A stretch of 6,164 bases of DNA from Deltaproteobacteria bacterium (GTDB lineage: Bacteria; Myxococcota_A; UBA9160; SMWR01): contig JAFDAW010000168.1 in assembly GCA_019313605.1 (NCBI GenBank), forward strand, positions 1-6,164. The letters run 5' to 3'. Below the pieces are notes generated by a model that saw only the letters and a list, made by a program, of their open reading frames with translations, was not told where the DNA came from and ran no database searches. The stretch's first letter is position 1; the number at the start of each line of letters is the position of its first letter. Shown here piece after piece: positions 1-4,826 of this stretch. The position numbers and the translations under genes are program-made.

Positions 1-91
1 TTTCAGCCCGCTATGCGTCGACGGTGCGCTACTCGTCGGATCGCTGGCTGCGACTGTGTTGGCTTGAATCGAGTGAACGGACTCGCGCCCG

Positions 92-973
92 TCAGCTCGC
101 CCAGCGCCGCGGGCGAGTCAGTAGGCGTTCGTTGCCCATCTCGGCGCAAAAATCCTCGAATGCCCCGCGCGGTACACCCTTCCACTCGAGTTCCGCCAGG
201 CTCCGGCTGATCGGTGCGTCTTCGGCGAGCGTCGCGAGGCGCTTGTAGAGCAGCGCGTCTTCGCGCCGCTCGGCGAGGCTCGCCGCCAGGCGTTTGGCAC
301 CTCGAACCGTGACCTCCCATTTCTCTGCATCGTCCGGAATGTTCTCGATCCGCTCGTAGTGGGCCAGGACCGCGGCGGCAGATTTCGCGCCGAAGCCGGG
401 AATGCCCGGAATACCGTCGGCAGTGTCACCCATCAGCCCGAGCCAGTCGGGAATGCTCGCGGGCCCCACGCCGCGCAATTCGCGCAACCGCGGTTCATCC
501 GTGAGCTTCTTGCGCATCCGATCGATCTGCACGACTCGTGTACCGCGAATGCTCTGCCCGAGATCCTTGTCGGGCGTCATCAGCCGAACCTGCTCGACCT
601 CGTCGCGGAAGCGCGCCGCACCCGATGCGAGCGCGTCGTCGGCCTCGTAGCGATCCATCGACCAGACCGTCACACCGAGTGCCGCGGTTGCGCGCTCCGC
701 ATCGTCGAATTGGGCCGCGAGTTCTTCGGGCATGCCCTCCCCGGTCTTGTAGCCATCGAAGAGATCGTTGCGAAAGGATTCAACGGGATTGTCGAACGCG
801 ACCGCGATGTGGGTAACCGCTTCTGCCGAATCGTCGAGAAGCTGCAACAGCGACGACGCGAGCCCGAGCGTGGCCTTGACGTCGCGACCCATCGCATCGC
901 GCTGGCCGGGCCGCTGCGAAAAGTGCGCGCGAAACAGCTCGAAGGTTCCGTCAACGAGATGAAGCCGCGTCAT
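92..973 (-). CDS. Standalone 5'-3' exonuclease (Pol I N-terminal / FEN-type)
   Basis: The 293-residue protein matches the 5'-nuclease domain of bacterial DNA polymerase I, with no polymerase part. It should cut 5' flaps or RNA primers in a metal-dependent way in the cytoplasm. The order of motifs is diagnostic: LVDGTFELFR with Asp8; FDNPVESFRNDLFDGYK (about 60-76) with Asp61 and the helical-arch basic residues; YEADDA with Glu110, Asp112 and Asp113; TPDKD with Asp135 and Asp137; LMGDTAD with Asp183 and Asp186. A helix-three-turn-helix follows (GIPGIPGFGAKSA, about 187-199). All the usual metal ligands are present, so it should be active. Its length is close to the Pol I domain and longer than E. 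coli ExoIX (Xni, about 250). It starts at ATG 973, with only a weak GAAG upstream. The gene follows the DUF71 gene by 117 bp on the same strand; cotranscription is uncertain. The family call is secure, the exact substrate is not. Confidence 0.93.
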   Translation of the reverse strand: MTRLHLVDGTFELFRAHFSQRPGQRDAMGRDVKATLGLASSLLQLLDDSAEAVTHIAVAFDNPVESFRNDLFDGYKTGEGMPEELAAQFDDAERATAALGVTVWSMDRYEADDALASGAARFRDEVEQVRLMTPDKDLGQSIRGTRVVQIDRMRKKLTDEPRLRELRGVGPASIPDWLGLMGDTADGIPGIPGFGAKSAAAVLAHYERIENIPDDAEKWEVTVRGAKRLAASLAERREDALLYKRLATLAEDAPISRSLAELEWKGVPRGAFEDFCAEMGNERLLTRPRRWAS

Positions 974-1024
974 CGGGCTTCAGATACCCGGGGCGTCATT
1001 TCACGATTTCTGGCAATTTTCACG

Positions 1025-1069
1025 AAAAGCCCCCGCCTGATGGCAACCACCACTCTAATGGCAGACGGG
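1025..1069 (-). terminator. Weak terminator-like hairpin after the DUF71 gene
   Basis: On the minus strand CCCGTCTG (1069-1062) can pair with CAGGCGGG (1039-1032), giving 8 bp with one G-U. The loop is 22 nt. GGC and then TTTT (1028-1025) follow. The long loop and short T-run make this a weak intrinsic terminator at best. If real, it would end the B12 operon before the exonuclease gene. Confidence 0.3.
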
Positions 1070-1090
1070 TTCGCTGCAAAGGCCCGACAG

Positions 1091-1765
1091 TTAGCGAAGC
1101 AGCAGATCCGCGTAATAGCGGGTATCCCGGCACACCACTTCGCCGACGACGACGTCAATGGGCTTGCGGAAGATCGGACCGTCGTAGACGAAGGAATGGA
1201 ACTCCCCGTACTCACCACAGGGATCGACGCCTTCGGGGAGGTCGGCGATCAGATCCGCGTCGATCGTGCGGCCCGCAAACGATTCGCCGAGCACGCCCTC
1301 GACGCAGCTGAGATAGGCCTTGTAGCCGGATCGGATGAACGTCCGGATCAACTTCGCGGTGTCGCGCTTCCAGAGCGGAAAGACGCCGCGCATCTCCATC
1401 CGAGCCAGGTTCTTTTCGCGGTAGGCCCGGAGGTCTTCGAGGAAGAGGTCACCGTGCGCGATCCGCATCACTCCCGCGTCGCAGTACGGCTGCAGGGCTT
1501 CGCGCATCAACTTCTCGTAGTGCTCGTTCGTGCACGGCACTCCCCCATCCGACGGCAGGTAGAGTTTATCGAGCGGGAGTCCGATCGATTCCGCCTGCAG
1601 GTCGAGCAGCTCTTCCCTGACTCCGTGGTGGCTGATCCGCTTGTACTCCTCGGCCACCGAAGTCAGCAGGCCGACGACCTCGTAGCGCTCGTCTCCGAGC
1701 AACGCCTCGAGCGCCATCGCGCTGTCCTTCCCTCCACTCCACGAAAGCACCACCTTTTCCGGCAT
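1091..1765 (-). CDS. DUF71/COG2102 PP-loop ATPase (Dph6-like), candidate B12-salvage enzyme
   Basis: The 224-residue cytoplasmic protein belongs to the adenine-nucleotide alpha-hydrolase (PP-loop) family that includes diphthine-ammonia ligase. It opens with VVLSWSGGKDSAMALEALL; the ATP-binding PP-loop SGGKDS is residues 10-15. HGVREELL (47-54), AHGDLFLEDLRAYRE (103-117), FPLWKRDT (129-136) and the family signature EGVDPCGEYGEFHSFV (178-193) follow. Bacteria lack diphthamide, so the Dph6 reaction itself is unlikely. A comparative-genomics study of DUF71 (de Crecy-Lagard and colleagues) proposed that a bacterial subgroup acts in B12 salvage. Its position 25 bp behind a micro-lipoprotein ORF and a riboswitch-controlled BtuB-like receptor fits that proposal. 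The substrate is unknown; an ATP-dependent amidation or ligation of a corrinoid is inference. ATG 1765 is chosen over an upstream in-frame GTG (1813) because it has an AGAGGAAG site and the PP-loop begins right after it. Confidence 0.9.
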   Translation of the reverse strand: MPEKVVLSWSGGKDSAMALEALLGDERYEVVGLLTSVAEEYKRISHHGVREELLDLQAESIGLPLDKLYLPSDGGVPCTNEHYEKLMREALQPYCDAGVMRIAHGDLFLEDLRAYREKNLARMEMRGVFPLWKRDTAKLIRTFIRSGYKAYLSCVEGVLGESFAGRTIDADLIADLPEGVDPCGEYGEFHSFVYDGPIFRKPIDVVVGEVVCRDTRYYADLLLR

Positions 1766-1771
1766 CGCCAA

Positions 1772-1779
1772 CTTCCTCT
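1772..1779 (-). promoter_or_regulatory. Ribosome-binding site of the DUF71 gene
   Basis: AGAGGAAG lies on the minus strand 6 nt before ATG 1765. No comparable purine-rich site precedes the in-frame GTG at 1813, so this site decides the start. Confidence 0.65.
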
Positions 1780-1790
1780 GGATTGCGATT

Positions 1791-1892
1791 TCAGTATTCG
1801 GGGTGAACGCCACCGCAGGCCGAAGCCGCGATTGTAGTCACCAGGGCGAACACGGTCAGGGTGCGTTCAACAATGACTCCGCGCGCGCTCAC
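1791..1892 (-). CDS. Candidate 33-residue micro-lipoprotein in the B12 operon
   Basis: This small ORF begins with a GTG whose last bases overlap the receptor's TGA stop (GTGA, 1892-1889), the arrangement typical of translationally coupled operon genes. The peptide has a basic N-terminus (MSARGVIVER), a hydrophobic stretch TLTVFALVTTIAA (11-23) and a lipobox-like ending SACGG. Cys26 would be the lipidated residue. The mature part would be only CGGVHPEY. The -3 residue is Ala, acceptable but not the favoured Leu. Its stop (1793-1791) lies 25 bp before the DUF71 ATG. I do not recognise a family. Tiny lipoproteins of this kind exist (entericidins, for example), but no function can be assigned. 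It could also be a decayed remnant of a longer lipoprotein, or a chance ORF that only serves to couple translation. The coincidence of signal peptide, lipobox and 4-nt overlap argues for a real gene. Confidence 0.5.
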   Translation of the reverse strand: MSARGVIVERTLTVFALVTTIAASACGGVHPEY

Positions 1893-4168
1893 CGCGTCAC
1901 CGTCACGGCAATCGTGCCCATGTAGTTGCGGGTGGGCGAGGGGTAGAAGCCGAATTCATTGCGCACAAAGGTGCGCTCGCCGCCGAATTCCTCGTACTTG
2001 TTGTCCAAGAGGTTGTTCACCCGGAATATCACATCGAGCCGAACGTGCTTGCCGATCTTGGGCCGGAAGGCCGCCCGCGTGTCGAAGACCGCGAAGCTCG
2101 ACAGCTTGGAGAACTCATTGAGCAGATCGTTGGCCATGTAGCGACTACCGGTAATGTTTCCGTTGAAGCCCAGCTCGATCCAATAGGGCAGCGTGAGATT
2201 CACGCCAAAGTTACCGCGGTGCTCCGGGGTGATCGGCAATCGCTTGCCATCCAGCGACGGGCGCACTTCGCCCAGCTCGATGCTGAAGTGATCTCTTTGG
2301 ATCTCGTTGTCCTCATAGGTGTAGCTGCCGTAGATCTCGAGCCACTTCCAGGGGAAGATGCGGGTCGAAACCTCGACGCCCTGGTGGCGCACCTTGTCGA
2401 TGTTGACCGAGCGCGGATTGGCGAACAATCCAAATGCGGCATCGATCTCGTGGTTGAACAGAATCTGGTCCTTGACATCCAGACGGTAGAGTGTGAGGTC
2501 GAAGTGAATCTGTTCGCGGCGCAGCTTGGCGCCGATCTCGTAGCTGTCGGATTTTTCGGGGTCGAGTCCCTCGTTGAAGCCGAAGAAGCCGAAGGCCTCG
2601 TCGACGTTGGGCATGCGGAAACCCCTCGCGTAGCTGAAGTAGGCGGACGCATCGCTGCGAAAGCGCCAGACGATGCCCGCCTTGGGGCTCCAGAAGTCGT
2701 CGTCGCCATCGGCCGTCTCGAATCTGTCGCCGTTTATCAGGTCCTTGCCGCTCACCTCGGTCGAGTCGTAACGCAGGCCGGCCGACAGCGTCACCTGCTT
2801 CCCGACCTGGAGTTCGTCCTGCACGTAGCCGGCGTAGATGCGCCGCTTGGACTTTTTGTTGCTGGGAAGGTATTCCTGCATACCCGTGTCGGTATTGACG
2901 GAGGTGTCGTCCCGGCGAATGTCGTCGCGCAGAATGTCGGTCCCGAAGATCAGCCGATTGGTGCCCCAACTCCACTTGTGATCGATCTGGCCCTGGGGGT
3001 TGACGCCGAACGTCTCGATCTTGGTGTCGTTCAGGAAGGCCACGGGGTGCTCCGGCGGCGGCCAGGTGACCACCGAAGTGATCTGGCCATCGTCGTTGCG
3101 CTCCTGGTAGTAGGGCCGCAGCGTGAAGAGCATGTTCTTCCGTGGGGTCCACTCGATGCGACCATCGATGTGGTATCGATCGCGCTTCAATTCGTCGCCC
3201 ACGGTGTCCGGATTGGCCGCGCGTCGCCCGTACATGCTGATCTGCTGCTGGGATAACGCGCCGGGCCGGTCGCGCTCGTCTTCGAGGTAACCCCCGCTGA
3301 CGGCCACTGACAGGTTCTCGCCCAGTTCGACGCGGACGTCACCCTTCACTTGTGCGCTCCAGAAGTCGGATCGGTCGCGATAGTTGTCGGAGTCGAGCCC
3401 ATCTGCGAACAGCGAAGCCGTGACTGGGCCCTGGGTGCCCCCGGCGTAGAGGCTGCCTCCGTAGTTGTCGTAGCTGCCGAAGTTCCCCTTGAGCGTGGCC
3501 GTGGCGTCGCCTTTACCGCGGCGCGTAAATATCTGCACCACACCCCCGATGGCGTTGTCACCCCATGCGGCGCTGGCGGGTCCGCGCACGATCTCGATGC
3601 GCTCTACGTTGTCGAGGCGGATGCGCGACCAGTCGACGTTACCGCTATCGGCCTCGTTCATGCGGCGCCCGTCCACCAACACCAGCGTGCTGGAGCCATT
3701 GCCGCCACCATCGTTGAAACCGCGGACTTCCATCGCGTAGCCGTCGGGCGAGCCGGTGAGGTTGGTGACGTGGACGCCAGTCATTCGGCGCAGCAGTTCC
3801 GGTACTTCGCGCAGCCCGCTTTGCTCGATCTGCTCGCGGTTGATCACGGTGACGTTACCGGGCACCTCGAGCACGTCGCGCTCGGCCCGGGTCGCGGTCA
3901 CCGACACCTCGCCGACATTTAGCGCCGCGGGAGCGGATTCGGGCTCGGTGTCAGCGAGACTGGTGTCCACGGACTTGTCGACTTCGGGTGTGGGTTCCGC
4001 GAGCTCGGTGTCAGCGTGGCTCGTGTCCGCGGGTTCGTCGACCGGAATTTCGTCGGCGAGGGAATCCGCGGCAGCCAGAGAACACAACAGCGCACCGAGG
4101 CAAAGCGTGGCGGGAAATACACCGCTCTTCGCGGCGACACGTGATACAAATCGATCCAACAGCGACAC
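1889..4168 (-). CDS. btuB: BtuB-type TonB-dependent outer-membrane cobalamin receptor
   Basis: The 759-residue precursor should import corrinoids across the outer membrane using TonB-ExbBD energy. It has a Sec signal peptide (residues 1 to about 38, basic start, core FPATLCLGALLCSLAAA, likely cut after A38) and an acidic spacer (39-82) with a 20-residue repeat. A TonB-box-like GEVSVTATR (86-94) follows, then a plug domain with LLRRMTGVHV, VLVDGRRMNE and IEIVRGPASAAWGDNAIGGV. The rest is a 22-strand-type barrel rich in aromatic strands, with late motifs such as YFSYARGFRMPNVDEAFG and NLLDNKYEEFG. Substrate assignment rests mainly on the cobalamin riboswitch in its leader; barrel sequence alone would not separate B12 from siderophore receptors. 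GTG 4168 is chosen because GGAGG lies 7 nt upstream and the signal peptide begins there. An in-frame GTG at 4552 would translate the riboswitch and lies upstream of the predicted transcript start. The protein ends in Arg rather than the usual aromatic residue. Confidence 0.9.
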   Translation of the reverse strand: MSLLDRFVSRVAAKSGVFPATLCLGALLCSLAAADSLADEIPVDEPADTSHADTELAEPTPEVDKSVDTSLADTEPESAPAALNVGEVSVTATRAERDVLEVPGNVTVINREQIEQSGLREVPELLRRMTGVHVTNLTGSPDGYAMEVRGFNDGGGNGSSTLVLVDGRRMNEADSGNVDWSRIRLDNVERIEIVRGPASAAWGDNAIGGVVQIFTRRGKGDATATLKGNFGSYDNYGGSLYAGGTQGPVTASLFADGLDSDNYRDRSDFWSAQVKGDVRVELGENLSVAVSGGYLEDERDRPGALSQQQISMYGRRAANPDTVGDELKRDRYHIDGRIEWTPRKNMLFTLRPYYQERNDDGQITSVVTWPPPEHPVAFLNDTKIETFGVNPQGQIDHKWSWGTNRLIFGTDILRDDIRRDDTSVNTDTGMQEYLPSNKKSKRRIYAGYVQDELQVGKQVTLSAGLRYDSTEVSGKDLINGDRFETADGDDDFWSPKAGIVWRFRSDASAYFSYARGFRMPNVDEAFGFFGFNEGLDPEKSDSYEIGAKLRREQIHFDLTLYRLDVKDQILFNHEIDAAFGLFANPRSVNIDKVRHQGVEVSTRIFPWKWLEIYGSYTYEDNEIQRDHFSIELGEVRPSLDGKRLPITPEHRGNFGVNLTLPYWIELGFNGNITGSRYMANDLLNEFSKLSSFAVFDTRAAFRPKIGKHVRLDVIFRVNNLLDNKYEEFGGERTFVRNEFGFYPSPTRNYMGTIAVTVTR
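3941..4042 (-). repeat. Degenerate 60-bp-period repeat encoding the acidic linker
   Basis: Two 42-bp segments (3941-3982 and 4001-4042) match at about 34 of 42 positions. Both contain CTCGGTGTCAGCG and end in TCGTCGAC or TTGTCGAC on the plus strand. They encode the receptor residues DTSHADTE (48-55) and DTSLADTE (68-75), a 20-residue period rich in Asp, Glu, Pro and Thr. The segment lies between the signal peptide and the TonB box. It probably arose by a local duplication. Confidence 0.75.
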
Positions 4169-4172
4169 AGTG

Positions 4173-4261
4173 AAACCTCCATTGCCCCGTTTCGCGCGGG
4201 GTCTACACGAACACCGGCCCTCGGGTTCGCAGGAGTTCTCGAGGCGGATGAATGGAGATCC
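4173..4261 (-). promoter_or_regulatory. Candidate riboswitch expression platform: RBS-sequestering helix
   Basis: On the minus strand the receptor's ribosome-binding site AATGGAGGTTT (4183-4173, GGAGG at 4180-4176) can pair with GGATCTCCATT (4261-4251). The helix is 11 contiguous base pairs, three of them G-U. The enclosed segment holds a further small hairpin, CCCCG/CGGGG (4201-4197 with 4189-4185). Such a helix would hide the Shine-Dalgarno sequence, as expected for translational control by a cobalamin riboswitch. The pairing is seen directly; its use as the OFF state is inferred. Confidence 0.5.
4176..4180 (-). promoter_or_regulatory. Ribosome-binding site of the receptor gene
   Basis: GGAGG on the minus strand is 7 nt before GTG 4168. 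It fixes the start of the receptor immediately ahead of its signal peptide. Confidence 0.85.
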
Positions 4262-4262
4262 G

Positions 4263-4280
4263 GGAACGCCAAGGCGTTCC
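4263..4280 (-). repeat. Perfect palindromic hairpin in the receptor leader
   Basis: GGAACGCC-TT-GGCGTTCC is an 8-bp perfect inverted repeat (in practice 7 bp with a 4-nt loop) between the riboswitch aptamer and the sequestering helix. It is followed by CGGATCTCC and not by a T-run, so it does not look like an intrinsic terminator. It may be a spacer hairpin stacked next to the sequestering helix. Confidence 0.7.
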
Positions 4281-4323
4281 GACTCGAGCACCCTGAATGC
4301 GAGGGCGCATTTCTTCGGCAGTT

Positions 4324-4534
4324 GGCAGGTCTTCCGGCTTAGGGTTGCTCGACCAGTCGCCTTCCCATCCGACCCGTTGCAGGTTGGACAGTGGCTCTGC
4401 TCTCGATCGACGGTCCCTGGTTCTGGGACCAACCCATTACGGCGGCGCGCCCGCGGAGGAATTGGAGAGGACCCCTCTCCGCACCTCACTTCCCTTTTCA
4501 CCCGGCCCTGACCTGGGCCGGAGCACCTACTGCA
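4324..4534 (-). promoter_or_regulatory. Cobalamin riboswitch (B12 element)
   Basis: The minus strand carries the ordered conserved parts of the aptamer. GGTGCTCC (4527-4520) leads into a stem CCGGCCC/GGGCCGG (4521-4515 with 4508-4502). GGGTGAAAAGGGAAGTGAGGTGC follows in two adjoining blocks (about 4503-4481). A peripheral stem GGAGAGG/CCTCTCC (4480-4474 with 4470-4464) and the GC-rich GCGCGCCGCCGTAATGGG come next. Then GGGTTGG pairs with CCAACC (about 4388-4383), around a peripheral hairpin GGTCCC/GGGACC (4430-4412). GAGCCACTG, GGGAAGGC and finally the B12 box AAGCCGGAAGACCTGCC (4340-4324) complete it. These are the hallmarks of the adenosylcobalamin-type riboswitch family. It sits 156 nt upstream of the receptor start, so corrinoid binding should repress the operon. 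Confidence 0.93.
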
Positions 4535-4543
4535 CTGCGGCGG

Positions 4544-4572
4544 TTGATACACGAGGCCAAGGCGAAAGACAA
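4544..4572 (-). promoter_or_regulatory. Sigma70-like promoter of the B12 operon
   Basis: The minus strand has TTGTCT (4572-4567), a 17-bp spacer and TATCAA (4549-4544); each box matches 4 of 6 consensus bases. Transcription would start near 4537, only a few bases before the first aptamer base. That agreement supports the call more than the box scores do. Confidence 0.55.
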
Positions 4573-4643
4573 CCTCGGCCGCCCCAGGACCCGATTCTCA
4601 ACCTCGATCCCATTACCCGGTCGCCGATTCGATCCGAACCTCG
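4571..4643 (-). repeat. Three CGAGGTT direct repeats at and upstream of the B12 promoter
   Basis: CGAGGTT occurs on the minus strand at 4577-4571, 4606-4600 and 4643-4637, with start-to-start distances of 29 and 37 bp. The innermost copy overlaps the edge of the -35 box. They could be transcription-factor half-sites, but a 7-mer in GC-rich DNA may recur by chance. Confidence 0.35.
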
Positions 4644-4677
4644 AAATGCGATCGCCAGAATCCGCGTTTCGCATTTC
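4643..4677. repeat. 9-bp perfect inverted repeat in the divergent interval
   Basis: GAAATGCGA (4643-4651) and TCGCATTTC (4669-4677) form a perfect inverted repeat with a 17-bp spacer. The arm centres are 26 bp apart. It may be a regulator operator or a stem in a plus-strand transcript. Confidence 0.6.
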
Positions 4678-4773
4678 ATTCGCTGCGCCTTACCTGCATC
4701 CGACCTGCCGTGGCTGCGGTCACTGCCATTGCGGCCGACAACTCCTATCCATTGGCGGTGACAGGAACCGACC

Positions 4774-4805
4774 GTTCGCACCGACGGAGAAACGCCGGTG
4801 CGAAC
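4774..4805 (+). promoter_or_regulatory. 10-bp hairpin in the 5' leader of the secreted-protein gene
   Basis: GTTCGCACCG (4774-4783) and CGGTGCGAAC (4796-4805) are perfectly complementary around a 12-nt purine-rich loop, ACGGAGAAACGC. The structure ends 7 nt before the AAAAGGGG ribosome-binding site. It may stabilise the mRNA or regulate translation. It matches no riboswitch class I recognise. Confidence 0.6.
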
Positions 4806-4812
4806 CCAATCG

Positions 4813-4820
4813 AAAAGGGG
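4813..4820 (+). promoter_or_regulatory. Ribosome-binding site of the secreted-protein gene
   Basis: AAAAGGGG lies 6 nt before GTG 4827. This favours GTG 4827 over a GTG at 4710 that would add 39 residues ahead of the signal peptide. Confidence 0.65.
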
Positions 4821-4826
4821 ATCCAA

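Larger units (their letters stand above)
4535..4826. other. Gene-free divergent regulatory interval
   Basis: No convincing gene lies between the riboswitch and the divergent secreted-protein gene. The open frames here read into the secreted gene's N-terminus or antisense to the riboswitch, and none has a plausible start site. The interval holds the minus-strand B12 promoter, CGAGGTT repeats, a 9-bp inverted repeat and a 10-bp hairpin. I could not find a convincing plus-strand promoter for the secreted gene. Confidence 0.6.

Noticed and set aside
2..67. Plus-strand frame ending in a hydrophobic tail (GALLVGSLAATVLA, stop 65-67) at the left edge
   Set aside because: Only about 21 codons are visible. 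A second frame over the same bases looks equally open, so a 3' end of a neighbouring convergent gene cannot be supported.
70..85. CGAGT-GAACGG-ACTCG hairpin after the exonuclease gene
   Set aside because: The stem is only 5 bp and there is no T-run on the minus strand.
1011..1027. Direct repeat TTTCACGA-like elements in the gap upstream of the exonuclease
   Set aside because: The copies are short and imperfect, in an AT-richer spacer, with no further copies.
970..1218. 82-codon minus-strand ORF whose TGA overlaps the exonuclease ATG
   Set aside because: The ATGA overlap looks like coupling, but most of the ORF lies in a wrong frame over the conserved 3' end of the DUF71 gene and is a Ser/Ala-rich shadow.
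359..1837. A 492-codon plus-strand open frame across the exonuclease and DUF71 genes
   Set aside because: It is antisense to two genes with intact, well-known motifs, and its translation shows no recognisable domain. Long antisense frames are common in high-GC DNA.
2045..3256. A 403-codon plus-strand open frame antisense to the receptor barrel
   Set aside because: It mirrors the receptor codons, shows no domain or start site, and is explained by GC-rich third positions in the true gene.
4263..4280. GGAACGCC-TT-GGCGTTCC as an intrinsic terminator of the riboswitch
   Set aside because: No T-run follows on the minus strand. It is kept only as a leader hairpin.
4169..4552. In-frame N-terminal extension of the receptor to a GTG at 4552
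   Set aside because: The extension is the translated riboswitch and leader, is Cys/Arg/Pro-rich, and lies before a clear signal peptide with a GGAGG site at GTG 4168. The upstream GTG precedes the predicted transcript start.
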